A stretch of DNA of 64,000 nt from positions 372,001-436,000 of the forward strand of contig CAVOQT010000002.1 in the NCBI GenBank assembly GCA_963698405.1, read 5' to 3'. A program made the position numbers and the translations under genes. How positions within the stretch are numbered: position 1 is the first letter of the stretch; every line of letters starts with the position of its first letter. This DNA is from SHZI01 sp963698405. GTDB lineage: Bacteria; Pseudomonadota; Gammaproteobacteria; Steroidobacterales; GCA-2729495. The notes beneath the pieces are model-generated. The model was not told where the DNA came from and ran no database searches. It worked only from the letters and a program-made list of their open reading frames with translations. Of this stretch, positions 53,531 through 62,068 are shown one piece after another.

Positions 53531-54604
53531 ATGCGTATATCCACCCTGCTCGCGATGGCCGGCGTCCTGCTTGTCCCGCTGCACGTATCTGCTCAGGCGA
53601 CGGTCACCGCACCATCAGCGTGGGGTAGCTTGCGGTTGCTGGAGCGCGAAATTGCGCCGGGCCAGAAACGCAAGTTCAGCTACCAGCACACCCAGACCTT
53701 TGAGGGCTCGTTTCTGGATACGGCGGTCTTCGTTGCGCGTGGCGCGCGCCCGGGACCGACGCTGTGCCTGACGGCGCTGATCCACGGCGATGAACGCAAC
53801 GGTTTTGAAATTGCCCGTGAGAGCTTCACTGGCATCGATGCGGCCAGGCTGTCCGGTACGCTCATCGCGGTACCCGCCGCCAATGCACACGGCTTCCGTA
53901 CCGGCAGCCGCTATATGCCGGATCGCCGTGATCTCAACCGCGCATTTCCCGGCAAGGCTGGCAGCGACAACACTTCGCTGATGGCCGGTATCCTGTTCAG
54001 CGCCCTGAGTGAGCACTGCAACGCACTCATCGATCTGCATACCGGTTCCTTCGACCGCGCCAACCTGCCGCAGGTGCGCGTGGACCTGGCCAACCCGCAG
54101 GCGCTGGATTTCGCGCGACGCTTTGGTGCCACGGTCGTGCTGGGTGGCGCCGGCCCCAAAGGCAGCCTGCGCCGGGAAATGATGGATGCGGGCATTCCGG
54201 CAATTATCTACGAGGCCGGGTTACCGCTGCGCTTTGAACCCGCCGAGATCGAGCATGGCGTGCAGGGGGTGCGCAACGTCATGATCGGGCTGGGCATGAT
54301 CAGCGGTCAGGCGACAGCGCCAACGCCTGCCGAGCGCGTGTTCAGCAAGGCGCGCTGGGTGCGGGTGCCGCTGGGCAACGGCGGGGTGTTCTATCCGGTG
54401 CGCAAGCTCGGCGACCATATCCGCAAGGGCGATCTGATCGCGCGCGTCTTTGATCCTTTCACCGACGAGCGCTTCGATCTGCCCACGCCGCTGGAGGGCC
54501 AGATCATCGGCATGGCGGTACCGCAGGTGGTGTTCTCAGGCTACGCGCTGGTGCATGTCGCAACTACTCCGACCAGCGAAGCTAAAACGTTCCGGCCTGA
54601 ATGA
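53531..54604 (+). CDS. Exported succinylglutamate desuccinylase/aspartoacylase-type (M14) peptidase
   Basis: About 357 residues from MRISTLLAMAGVLLVPLHVSAQ, a clear signal peptide; an ATG two codons upstream is an alternative. The zinc motif is LIHGDERNG with the third ligand in IDLHTGSFD, placing it in the AstE/AspA branch of M14 metallopeptidases. YEAGLPLRFE and a C-terminal biotinyl/lipoyl-like beta domain (DHIRKGDLIARVFDPFT, EGQIIGMAV) are typical. Family members cleave N-acyl amino acids or peptides. Periplasmic location is inferred from the signal. It is divergent from the GNAT-HDAC gene. Confidence 0.86.
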   Translation: MRISTLLAMAGVLLVPLHVSAQATVTAPSAWGSLRLLEREIAPGQKRKFSYQHTQTFEGSFLDTAVFVARGARPGPTLCLTALIHGDERNGFEIARESFTGIDAARLSGTLIAVPAANAHGFRTGSRYMPDRRDLNRAFPGKAGSDNTSLMAGILFSALSEHCNALIDLHTGSFDRANLPQVRVDLANPQALDFARRFGATVVLGGAGPKGSLRREMMDAGIPAIIYEAGLPLRFEPAEIEHGVQGVRNVMIGLGMISGQATAPTPAERVFSKARWVRVPLGNGGVFYPVRKLGDHIRKGDLIARVFDPFTDERFDLPTPLEGQIIGMAVPQVVFSGYALVHVATTPTSEAKTFRPE

Positions 54605-54665
54605 CCGGCTGGGTCAGGTCAGCCTCGCCAGCAGTACACGCGCGGTCGAACCGCGTTGCTCTAAG

Positions 54666-54755
54666 AGTGCCGCGGGCGCGGGCGGGAAGGTTTTGCTGCT
54701 ACCGTGAGTACACGGTGAGCGCTTGCAAAACCTTCCCGCCCGCGCCCGCGGCACT
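54666..54755. repeat. Perfect 31-bp inverted repeat with a structured loop
   Basis: The arms 54666-54696 and 54725-54755 are exact reverse complements of 31 bp. Within the 28-bp loop, ACCGTG and CACGGT form a second hairpin. It lies 62 bases after the peptidase stop. A transcription-ending or recombination role is possible. A related sequence recurs at 56607. Confidence 0.92.
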
Positions 54756-54772
54756 ACGGAGTGCGTTCGAGG
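54735..54772 (+). repeat. 38-bp direct repeat flanking the PEP-CTERM gene, copy 1
   Basis: The right arm of the inverted repeat plus its extension matches 56607-56644 at 35 of 38 positions in the same orientation. The two copies bracket the gene at 54802-56466. Confidence 0.85.
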
Positions 54773-54792
54773 TCGCGCCTGAAGGCGTTCCT
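54773..54792 (-). repeat. REP-like half-unit
   Basis: TCGCGCCTGAAGGCGTTCCT matches the variant REP arm seen at 51087 and 63896, with one difference. It follows the long inverted repeat and ends 10 bases before the stop of the PEP-CTERM gene. Confidence 0.55.
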
Positions 54793-54801
54793 GCGCAGAA
54801 G

Positions 54802-56466
54802 TCAGCGTCGGCGAAGACCGCCGACGAGCAGCAGCGCCGAGCCGAACAGCCAAGCGGCCGCTGGCACGGGGATGACCTGCGCCTCCACACTGAGCCGCAG
54901 GGTGTCGGTGCCGGTGGGATTCAGGAGGTACTGCAGGTTCCAGACCAGTCCCGCGTCAAGACCAGGCAACACGGTGCTGCCGAAACTGCCGTGGAGCACC
55001 TCGGCGAAGAGCAGGTCAAATGTGTCACCGGCGCCCGGGTTGAAGCCGCCCAGGAAGTCGATGTCGAGAATCCCGTCGAGATACGCGTCGCCCTGAATGT
55101 TGAGAACGTCGTACTGAGTCCCCGGTGCGAGTCCCGCCAGCTCCATTAGCAAAGTATTACCGCTGCCGAAGACCACGTCGCCGGCAATGTCGACTTGGGC
55201 CGGGCTGTTGCCCGGACTGAAGCCACCGTTGAACTCGCTCGTGCCCGTCCCGGTGAAGTTACCTGCGCCGGTGACGAACGCATTGAAGGCTGCCGTGGTG
55301 CCCGTCGCCACATCGATGGTGCCGTTGTTGGTGACCGCCCCGCTGAAGGAGCGGGTGCCGGCGCCGTAGACGTTGAGGTCGGCGGTGTTGTTGATGGCGG
55401 CATTCAGTGTACCGCCGCTGTAGTTGACCGTGTCATTGTTGATGAGCAGGGCCGCTGTCAGGCTGCCGCCCTGAAGGTCGTAAATGCCCGCAGACCCGGC
55501 GATGTTGGCAACAGTCACATTTCCGGAAACCGTGTGTGTACCGCCGGTCTGCACGAAAGCACCAGTGCCAGCCTGGCCAACAATGGTGTTGTCGGTCACG
55601 ATTGCGCCGGTGCCTGAGAGGTTGTAGGTGCCGCTACCGCTGGCGTTGCCGCCAACATAGAGGCTCCCGTTATAGATGGAGCCGCTGAGCGTGGTGGTCC
55701 CGCCGGACTGGTTAAAAATGCCGGTGCCGCTGTTGCCAACCCATGCACCGCCGGCCGACAGGTCACCGGCCGACAGGTTGTAGGTGCCATGACCCGTCGC
55801 AATGGCGCCCAGGGTCAGTGAGGATATGGTCCCGGGTAGGACGCTGTTGGAGCCCCCGGTCTGGGTAAACACGCCGGTACCGGCAGAGCCGACGGTGAGA
55901 TATTGCGTCGAGGTCAGCACCCCGGTTCCGGAGAGCGCGTAGGTGCCGAGAGCCCCGGCGAAGTAGCCCAGATACAACGGACCCGAGCTGTGCGTGCCGC
56001 CACTCTGGGTAAAGATCCCGGTCCCGGATCGACCGATGATCTGAGCGTAGGTCGAGCCGTCGTTGTTGGTGGTCAGCGAACCGCCCTGGAGATTGAAAGT
56101 CCCGGTGATGCCGGCGTCGTAGCCCATGTACAAGTTCTTGTCGACGATATGGGCGCCGCCGGTCTGGTTCACCGTGCCGTTGCGGCTGTAGCCTATGTAT
56201 TCGAGGTCCGTCTGGAACGTGCCGCTGGCCAGGTTGCCGGTCGCGTTGAAGCCCACGAGAGAGTGGCCGATAAAGGCGTTGTCTGCTTCGGTTGGCAGCG
56301 TGTTGGCGCTCCAGCAGGCCGCAGTGGTCAGGCTGCCGGCAATGCCCGTGCAGTCGAAACGCCGATCGGCGGCGGAGGCACCGGTTGGTGCGGCGAGCAG
56401 CAGCGTCAGCAGCAGGCCGTGTGCGGATGCAATTGACCATCGGTGCGACGGGTTGGCGATGTTCAT
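54802..56466 (-). CDS. PEP-CTERM-type exported protein with tandem beta-strand repeats
   Basis: A 554-residue protein; the ATG at 56466 has GGGGGAG about eight bases upstream, so a longer frame to 56544 is not used. After a signal peptide (about 1-34) come roughly ten repeats of about 40 residues built on GTGxFxQxGGT...LYLGxxAGxxGTYxLSGTG, the pattern of passenger beta-helices (PATR/T5-like). A C-terminal domain (about 440-520) precedes the sorting tail VIPVPAAAWLFGSALLLVGGLRRR, with the VPxPAAxWLFGS signature, one helix and basic end. Exosortase-dependent surface display is inferred. No autotransporter barrel is present. Confidence 0.82.
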   Translation of the reverse strand: MNIANPSHRWSIASAHGLLLTLLLAAPTGASAADRRFDCTGIAGSLTTAACWSANTLPTEADNAFIGHSLVGFNATGNLASGTFQTDLEYIGYSRNGTVNQTGGAHIVDKNLYMGYDAGITGTFNLQGGSLTTNNDGSTYAQIIGRSGTGIFTQSGGTHSSGPLYLGYFAGALGTYALSGTGVLTSTQYLTVGSAGTGVFTQTGGSNSVLPGTISSLTLGAIATGHGTYNLSAGDLSAGGAWVGNSGTGIFNQSGGTTTLSGSIYNGSLYVGGNASGSGTYNLSGTGAIVTDNTIVGQAGTGAFVQTGGTHTVSGNVTVANIAGSAGIYDLQGGSLTAALLINNDTVNYSGGTLNAAINNTADLNVYGAGTRSFSGAVTNNGTIDVATGTTAAFNAFVTGAGNFTGTGTSEFNGGFSPGNSPAQVDIAGDVVFGSGNTLLMELAGLAPGTQYDVLNIQGDAYLDGILDIDFLGGFNPGAGDTFDLLFAEVLHGSFGSTVLPGLDAGLVWNLQYLLNPTGTDTLRLSVEAQVIPVPAAAWLFGSALLLVGGLRRR

Positions 56467-56776
56467 CGTGACTCCCCCCGGTACTGAATTACGGATCTGG
56501 GCCCGATTATTGTTTGGATCGATACTACGCCCGGCCCCCGACAAGCGGCAACAGCTGCGGGACGATAAACACCGGCCTCTGCAATCAATTTAACTTAAGC
56601 CGCAACCCCGCCCGCGACCGCGGCACTACGGAGTGCATTTGAGGACCATGGTCTCGTAGGGCAAGCTATTCCCGAGCGGAGGCTACGGTATGGCGGATCG
56701 GAAATTTCTGAAAGGACTGAGTAGTGTCGCATCTGCTCCCGCCGGTGCCCGCTGATCTCCAGAGGGTGATTCCGCA
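56467..56776. other. Intergenic region between divergent genes
   Basis: 310 bases separate the divergent PEP-CTERM and persulfide-dioxygenase genes. It holds the second copy of the 38-bp repeat (56607-56644), a low-G+C patch around 56580-56600 and an AGAGGG site before the ATG at 56777. I see no RNA gene or further ORF of note. Confidence 0.6.
56607..56644 (+). repeat. 38-bp direct repeat flanking the PEP-CTERM gene, copy 2
   Basis: It matches 54735-54772 at 35 of 38 positions. This copy has no opposing arm, so it does not form the long hairpin seen at the other end. Confidence 0.85.
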
Positions 56777-57526
56777 ATGATCTTCAGGCAACTGTTCGAG
56801 CCGGTCTCAAGTACCTGGACCTATCTGCTCGGCTGCGAAGAAACCGGTCTTGCAGTGCTGATCGATCCGGTGTTGCCAGCCTGGCAGCGCGATCTTGCCG
56901 AGCTCAACCGTCTGGAGCTCCGGCTTGCCTGTACCCTCGATACGCATATCCATGCAGACCATCTGACCGCGGCCAGCCGCCTCAGGCAGGAAACCGGCAG
57001 CCGTATCGCCGGTCCGGCGCCGGACTGCCTGCCGTGTGTCGATGTTGCTGTAGATGAGGCCAGGCCGCTCGCCGTTGGCAGTATCACGATCCTGCCGTTG
57101 CACACGCCCGGCCATACCGACAACCATTTCGCTTACCGGCTGCATGATCGCGTATTCACCGGCGATGCCCTGCTGATCGACGGCTGTGGTCGTACCGACT
57201 TCCAGAACGGCGATGCCGCAACGCTGTACCGCACGATCACCGGCAAGCTCTTCTCCCTGCCTGACGAGGTGCTGGTCTATCCGGGCCACGATTACCAGGG
57301 ACGGCGCGTATCCAGCATCGGCCAGGAAAAGACCCGCAATCCGCGCATCGGTGGCGGAAAATCGCTGGAGGAATTCGTCCGGATCATGGCGCAGCTCGAT
57401 CTGGCGTACCCGAAGTTCATGGATTTCGCTGTGCCCGGCAATCAGCAGTGCGGCATCTGCCCGGCCGACATACCTGAAAACATGGACCAGTACTGCGAGC
57501 AGATCACGCTCAGCCTGCAGGGCTGA
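56777..57526 (+). CDS. Persulfide dioxygenase (ETHE1-like metallo-beta-lactamase fold)
   Basis: A 249-residue enzyme with the metallo-beta-lactamase fold. Metal-binding THIHADH lies at residues 56-62, HTPGHTDNH follows near 112, then FTGDALLIDGCGRTDFQNG and YPGHDYQGR. The GRTDFQNGD loop and single-iron ligand set are those of ETHE1-type persulfide dioxygenases rather than glyoxalase II. The reaction oxidises glutathione persulfide to sulfite. There is no rhodanese fusion or adjacent sulfide:quinone oxidoreductase here. Confidence 0.88.
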   Translation: MIFRQLFEPVSSTWTYLLGCEETGLAVLIDPVLPAWQRDLAELNRLELRLACTLDTHIHADHLTAASRLRQETGSRIAGPAPDCLPCVDVAVDEARPLAVGSITILPLHTPGHTDNHFAYRLHDRVFTGDALLIDGCGRTDFQNGDAATLYRTITGKLFSLPDEVLVYPGHDYQGRRVSSIGQEKTRNPRIGGGKSLEEFVRIMAQLDLAYPKFMDFAVPGNQQCGICPADIPENMDQYCEQITLSLQG

Positions 57527-57534
57527 GCGGGCAA

Positions 57535-57721
57535 CAGCCCCGGCTCCGCAGTGGATACGTTCGGTCTGCATCGCCAGCGGCACGAAGTTGATGAAGGGAT
57601 CGCGGGCGTCGTTCATGTTCGACACCCAGACGCCACCAAGGCCCTGTTCCTCGGCCAGCCGACCGAGCTTCAGTACCGTTTCAGGCGGATTGTTGGCCTC
57701 GAGAATGACGTCGATGCGCAT
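57535..57721 (-). pseudogene. Truncated LLM-class flavin-dependent oxidoreductase (5' fragment)
   Basis: From ATG at 57721, about 57 codons match the start of an F420/FMN-dependent luciferase-like oxidoreductase (MRIDVILEANNPPETVLKL, GLGGVWVSNMNDARDPFINF, VPLAMQTERIH). Beyond about 57550 the frame only reads antisense through the persulfide dioxygenase gene and loses all family resemblance. Normal members exceed 300 residues. The fragment sits 38 bases after the CbiX-like gene on the same strand, so it may once have been the last gene of that operon, cut by a deletion or rearrangement. Confidence 0.75.
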
Positions 57722-57758
57722 GATGCCTCCGGAATAATCCCGGCAGCAGCGCCGGCTT

Positions 57759-58895
57759 TCAGGGCGTGGCTGAGACCGGTTTGTAGGCTGATTCTTCCAG
57801 TGCGGAGTGGACGCTTTCGCTGATCCACTTGATGAAGTTGTCGTGCTGCACGATGCCCTTGGCGTTGAATGCGTAGTCCAAGCCTTTGAGATCGCGGCGG
57901 AGTTTAGCCTGAATGGTCCGTGCGCCGACCAGATTGGTCACGACCAGTACCTTCTTGCCGTCCTTCGTGGCGCTTTCCACCATGGCCCGCAGCTTCTCTA
58001 CGTTGGCGGCGCGCACTTCCGGGAGGGCGTCATCCTGAAGCGTGCTGGCCCGCACCGCTGCGAAGCCGCCGTCTTCTTTCACATACTTCGCCAGGGTTTC
58101 CAGGTTCCTCAGCGTCTGCATATTGTCTGCCGCGCCTGCCGGCCCATGCGAGGCGATGATCAGCACTTCGTTTTCCGGATCTGTGCTGATTTCCAGAGCA
58201 TGGTCGAGCAGGATTTCGGCGATCAGCGGATCAGTGCCCGGCGGCGGGACCAGATGCAGAACGGCATCGCTTTTGACCTGACCGACCGTGGCATATGAAG
58301 CCTCTGTGCGGCGGCCGAGCACGTACTCCCACTGCCGGTACATTTCGTCGTGGGTGGAGGACACGATCGGCACCACCACGATCTCCTTCGCGCCGGCGGC
58401 CTGCAGATCGTCAAGCCCCATCTGTATGTGCTCGGACATCATCATCGCCATGCCGACGCCCAGCGTGGTGGGCAAGACATCGCCGATGGGCTGTACCCGT
58501 TCCCGGAACAGCTTGTCGCCCTGTTCGCGAAAACCGTGCAACAGGATCAGTACGCCCTGGTCGGCACGCAGATCAGCGGGGCTGATGTACCAGCTGTAGT
58601 CGGCGCCCATCTGCTCCATGGAGAGGTTCATCTGGGCGTCGGTGTATTTTGCGAACAGCGGGATCTTTTGCCGCAGCTCGGCAGTCAGTTCGGGCGACAT
58701 CTGGTGCTTCATGCCATAGAGCCGCCGCCCGAGTTCATCACGTCCCGTATCGTGACCTGCATGCTCATCGCTGACGGCATGCTGCGAATGGTCCTCCTGC
58801 GCGATCACCGGAAGCGGTATGGCCATGCTGATGGTTGCAGCAAGCAGCGGCCAGTAACCAGTGAAGTTTAGCCAACCGCGCTTGTGCTGTTTCAT
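57759..58895 (-). CDS. Exported CbiX/sirohydrochlorin-chelatase-like protein with His-rich N-terminus
   Basis: A 378-residue protein from MKQHKRGWLNF. A signal peptide (about 1-33) is followed by a His/Asp-rich stretch (EDHSQHAVSDEHAGHDTGRDE). The body has two chelatase-like halves: LILLHGFREQGDKLFRERV...GLDDLQAAGAKEIVVVPIVSSTHDEMY and VLIIASHGPAGAADNMQTLRNLETL. These follow the HGSxxxxxN and IVVVPLFxxxGxH pattern of CbiX/SirB. Chelatases of this family are cytoplasmic, so secretion and the metal-binding-like tract suggest metal handling in the periplasm rather than tetrapyrrole synthesis. It follows the bicupin gene by 11 bases. Confidence 0.75.
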   Translation of the reverse strand: MKQHKRGWLNFTGYWPLLAATISMAIPLPVIAQEDHSQHAVSDEHAGHDTGRDELGRRLYGMKHQMSPELTAELRQKIPLFAKYTDAQMNLSMEQMGADYSWYISPADLRADQGVLILLHGFREQGDKLFRERVQPIGDVLPTTLGVGMAMMMSEHIQMGLDDLQAAGAKEIVVVPIVSSTHDEMYRQWEYVLGRRTEASYATVGQVKSDAVLHLVPPPGTDPLIAEILLDHALEISTDPENEVLIIASHGPAGAADNMQTLRNLETLAKYVKEDGGFAAVRASTLQDDALPEVRAANVEKLRAMVESATKDGKKVLVVTNLVGARTIQAKLRRDLKGLDYAFNAKGIVQHDNFIKWISESVHSALEESAYKPVSATP

Positions 58896-58906
58896 GGCGA
58901 TGACCC

Positions 58907-59818
58907 CTATTGGCCGTCGAAGTCCCACTCTCCGGTCGAGCGTGACCGAACCGGAATGCCGGCAATCACCGGAGCCTCGTACTTCGATTTCGGGTCGTAG
59001 TTGATCGCATCGCCTTCGACGATGACGCGTTCGTTGACCGTGATCCAGTTGAGCAGTGTGCCGTCGAGCCGGAAGAAGCCGGTCCAGCCGCGCTCTTCGC
59101 CTGCCACGAAGTGGCCGTGCTTGACGCGCGCGGGCCTGAAGAAATAGGTGCCGGCGTCGAGCGTGCCAAAGTTGTAGACCAGGTGACCGTCGAGGCTGTA
59201 AGCCTCTTCGAATACCGGGTGATGCACCATGCGGTCGTCCGACCAGCCGGGCGGCGCCCAGGCCAGCATCGTGACAAAGCCCTTGTTGTTCTGTCCCGGC
59301 GGCGCGGGATCGTGATACAGCAGCTTGAGCTTCAGAAAGCGCTGCGTATCGCCTTCGTAGGCATTGGGCATCCATTCCATGCGGTTGGTGTCGGAGATGA
59401 CCAGTTCGCCCTGTTCGTCGGAAGCGGTGTTCCCGCCGCGTGCGACGAAGCGGCTGCGATTCTTTGCCGAGACTGAGAATCCCCAGTCGCCGAACTCACG
59501 GAAGATCAGCACATCGGTACCGGCGGCAACCTGTATGGCCGGTATGCACAGACCGGCTGGTGCGCGAAAGTAGGCGCCCTTGCCGAGCATGCGCGTACCG
59601 AGCTTCACTTGCCCCGACATCACGTACCACTCGACGTCGCCGTGATGGTAGCCGGCCGGCCGACTCCAGGCCGATTCGAAGACCACGCGGGTGGAGGCGC
59701 CGCCGTTCTCTTCATCGTAGGAGAGGTTTCGCTGGCGGGCCTTGCCGCTGCCGCGGGTGAGTTCCGCCGGGTGCCAGACGAGGTCGGCTTCCTGAATCAG
59801 TTCTACATGAGGACGCAT
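58907..59818 (-). CDS. Bicupin protein, DUF4437/ChrR-like
   Basis: A 303-residue protein with two cupin-like halves and no signal peptide. The first shows RPAGYHHGDVEWYVMSGQVKLG...YFRAPAGLCIPAIQ; the second has MVHHPVFEEAYSLDGHLVYN...GTYFFRPARVKHGHFV. Histidine and acidic residues sit at the usual cupin metal positions in each half. Similar ChrR-like cupins act as metal-dependent oxygenases or sensors, but no partner sigma factor lies nearby. It is flanked in tight spacing by the small basic-tailed gene and the CbiX-like gene, so the three form a likely operon. Confidence 0.75.
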   Translation of the reverse strand: MRPHVELIQEADLVWHPAELTRGSGKARQRNLSYDEENGGASTRVVFESAWSRPAGYHHGDVEWYVMSGQVKLGTRMLGKGAYFRAPAGLCIPAIQVAAGTDVLIFREFGDWGFSVSAKNRSRFVARGGNTASDEQGELVISDTNRMEWMPNAYEGDTQRFLKLKLLYHDPAPPGQNNKGFVTMLAWAPPGWSDDRMVHHPVFEEAYSLDGHLVYNFGTLDAGTYFFRPARVKHGHFVAGEERGWTGFFRLDGTLLNWITVNERVIVEGDAINYDPKSKYEAPVIAGIPVRSRSTGEWDFDGQ

Positions 59819-59845
59819 TGTCGTTCTCCCTTCGCCCTGCTGTTA

Positions 59846-60148
59846 CTAGCGTGCCTTGCGGCTCGGCTTGCGCTTCTTGCTGGCCGCTTTCTTTCGCTTC
59901 AGCGGGCGGGCCTCTTCGAGCAGCGGAAAATCGTCGCACAGCGCGCGCGTTTGCCGGCAGGCCTCGATGAATTCATCCATGACCGGGCCGCTGACCGGAA
60001 CCTGGCCGGCCGCTGGTGCAGCCCGCTTCAGGCTGCGCCACAACTTGTTGGCCCGCTTGAGGGTCTGCTCCATGGCGTTGGCGGCGTAGCGGGAATGAAA
60101 ATCCCAGTCGCCGCGAATCTGGCCCAGATCAACCGGTTTGTCTGTCAT
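59846..60148 (-). CDS. Small hypothetical protein with a basic C-terminal tail
   Basis: A 100-residue protein from MTDKPVDLGQIRGDWDFHSRYAANAMEQTLKRANKLWRSL. The N-terminal 80 residues look helical with a Trp-rich motif; the last 18 (about KRKKAASKKRKPSRKAR) are nearly all Lys, Arg, Ser and Ala. There is no signal or membrane segment. It precedes the bicupin gene by 27 bases on the same strand and probably leads that operon. I do not recognise the family. Confidence 0.6.
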   Translation of the reverse strand: MTDKPVDLGQIRGDWDFHSRYAANAMEQTLKRANKLWRSLKRAAPAAGQVPVSGPVMDEFIEACRQTRALCDDFPLLEEARPLKRKKAASKKRKPSRKAR

Positions 60149-60258
60149 TGCTCGTGCTCCAGCTTCTTGCGTGAGTGGTCTCAAGCATAGCGACTAAATC
60201 GACAGCATTTTATCTGGCCCGCCGCTGTTTGACCGCAGGTCGGGCAGAGCACCTCGGA

Positions 60259-61095
60259 TTACGGAGCGCGGTCTGACTCTGATCCGACCTGTGCAGACGC
60301 TGCACGCCGGTAGATCACGTAGTACACGAGCGCGACCAGCACGCTGCCGCCCACAAGATTGCCGGCGATCACCGGTACCAGATTGCGCCACAGTGCGGCG
60401 ATGTCGACGGCCTGGCCGGCAGAGGCCTGCAGCATCATCGCCAGTGGCAGCAAATACATGTTGGCGATGGAGTGCTCGAAGCCGGCGGCGACGAAGGCCG
60501 AGATCGGCAGCACGATGGCGAAGAACTTGTCCGTCACGCTGTGCCCGGCCAGTGCCATCCAGACCGCCAGACAGACCAGCACATTGCACAGTACGCCACG
60601 GAAGAACGCCGCCTGGAAGGAGAGCGCTGACTTGGTTGCAGCGATCTGCAGATAGGCTTTGCCGATGGCGCCATCGTTCATGTCGGCATGTCCGGACAGA
60701 AATACCAGCAGTGCCAGACCAACAGCGCCGACGAAGTTGGCCGTGCACACCACCACCCAGTTGTAGAGCACATCCCGCGTGGAGATACCGCCATCGGCCC
60801 AGCCCATGGCCAGAAGGTTGTTGCCGGTGAAAAGTTCTGCGCCGGCGACCACCACCAGCAGCAGCCCCAGCGAGAACACCACACCGCCCAGTACCCGCTG
60901 CAGGGCAAAGCCCAGCTGCGGGTCGCTCACCACGATCACGTAGTAAAGCGCACCCAAGCCGATGAAGGCGCCCGCGAGCATGCCGAGCATCGCGAGTTGC
61001 AGGAACGACAGGCGTGCCTTGAGCAGGCAGGCTTCATGTACCCGTTGGGCAATTTCGCGCGGGGAATAGGCGTCAAAGCTGGGCATGCCGGTCAT
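60259..61095 (-). CDS. focA: FocA/NirC family formate-nitrite channel
   Basis: A 278-residue inner-membrane protein with six helices. The N-terminus MTGMPSFDAYSPREIAQRVHEACLLKARLSFLQL and the first pore helix GMLAGAFIGLGALYYVI are typical. GNNLLAMGWADG (near 100) and CNVLVCLAVWMALAG (about 172) are in the conserved positions, and FEHSIANMYLLPLAMM carries the gating helix. These channels pass formate, nitrite or similar small anions as pentamers. GGGGAAG lies about six bases before the ATG. No formate lyase or nitrite reductase is adjacent, so the anion cannot be assigned. Confidence 0.88.
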   Translation of the reverse strand: MTGMPSFDAYSPREIAQRVHEACLLKARLSFLQLAMLGMLAGAFIGLGALYYVIVVSDPQLGFALQRVLGGVVFSLGLLLVVVAGAELFTGNNLLAMGWADGGISTRDVLYNWVVVCTANFVGAVGLALLVFLSGHADMNDGAIGKAYLQIAATKSALSFQAAFFRGVLCNVLVCLAVWMALAGHSVTDKFFAIVLPISAFVAAGFEHSIANMYLLPLAMMLQASAGQAVDIAALWRNLVPVIAGNLVGGSVLVALVYYVIYRRAASAQVGSESDRAP

Positions 61096-61206
61096 CGTGC
61101 TTCCCCGTTCAGGTTGTTGATCCCCCGCTCCGGGGGCTGCATTATGGAAAAAGATAGCAAACTACCGGCCATTATCGGTGGCAGGGGCTGAAGGGGGAGC
61201 AGGAAC

Positions 61207-62061
61207 ATGACCGACCGTTACGGCGTAATCGGCCATCCGATTGCACACAGCAAGTCGCCGGTGATTCACCGGCTGTTTGCCGAAGCGACCGGGCAGGACA
61301 TCTCGTACGAGGCCTGGGACATTGCTCCTGAAGTCCTGATCGAGCAGGTCCGGCAGCTGTTTGCCGAGGGTGTACGTGGCCTGAATGTCACGGTGCCCCA
61401 CAAGACCGCGGTTACCCGGCTGGCGTCCAGGCTGAGCTCACGTGCGGAACTGGCTGGTGCCGTGAATACCCTGATCGCACATGCCGATGGCGCGATCGAA
61501 GGAGACAACACCGATGGTGCGGGCCTGATCAATGATCTGCGCCAGAACCTGCGCATGCGGCTGGCGGGCACCCGGATACTGATACTCGGCGCTGGCGGCG
61601 CCACGCGCGGCATCGTTCCCGCGCTTTTTGAAACGAAGCCGCGCGATATCGTCATCGCCAACCGGACGCCTGAAAAGGCGCGCGATCTGGCGCGGGACTT
61701 CCGCCTGCTGGGCCGGATCCTCGCCTGTCAGTTCCAGGAACTCGGCGGGCAGAGTTTTGATCTGGTCATCAACGCCACTTCAGCCGGCCTGCGCGGCGGG
61801 GTGCCGCCATTTCCACCCTCGATAGTCGGGCCGGAAACGCTGTGCTACGACCTGTCCTATGCGATGCATGACACGCCGTTCGTGAGTTGGGCCAGGGAGC
61901 ATGGTGCCGGTCGCATCAGCCAGGGCTGGGGCATGCTGGTGGAGCAGGCTGCGGAGTCCTTTTATCTGTGGCGCGGCGTACGGCCGGATACCAAACCCAT
62001 CATCGCAAAACTGCCGGGCTCACCGGGCGCCACCGATACCATGCAGAAGCGGCTGGCCTGA
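61207..62061 (+). CDS. aroE: Shikimate dehydrogenase
   Basis: The 284-residue NADP-dependent enzyme reduces 3-dehydroshikimate to shikimate. The N-terminal substrate domain (YGVIGHPIAHSKSPVIHRLFAEATGQ, LNVTVPHKTAV with the catalytic Lys) and the Rossmann domain (ILGAGGATRGIVPALF, NRTPEKARDLA) are complete, with GWGMLVEQAAESFYLW at the end. GGGGGAGCAGGAAC lies upstream of the ATG. It probably shares a transcript with the alkyltransferase-like gene, whose start lies seven bases after its stop. Confidence 0.96.
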   Translation: MTDRYGVIGHPIAHSKSPVIHRLFAEATGQDISYEAWDIAPEVLIEQVRQLFAEGVRGLNVTVPHKTAVTRLASRLSSRAELAGAVNTLIAHADGAIEGDNTDGAGLINDLRQNLRMRLAGTRILILGAGGATRGIVPALFETKPRDIVIANRTPEKARDLARDFRLLGRILACQFQELGGQSFDLVINATSAGLRGGVPPFPPSIVGPETLCYDLSYAMHDTPFVSWAREHGAGRISQGWGMLVEQAAESFYLWRGVRPDTKPIIAKLPGSPGATDTMQKRLA

Positions 62062-62068
62062 AGGCACG

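Noticed and set aside
54614..54853. Short ORFs across the inverted repeat
   Set aside because: They consist of the palindrome read as protein and have no other support.
54802..56466. The repeat-rich PEP-CTERM protein as a classical autotransporter
   Set aside because: The C-terminus is a sorting tail with one helix, not a 12-strand barrel.
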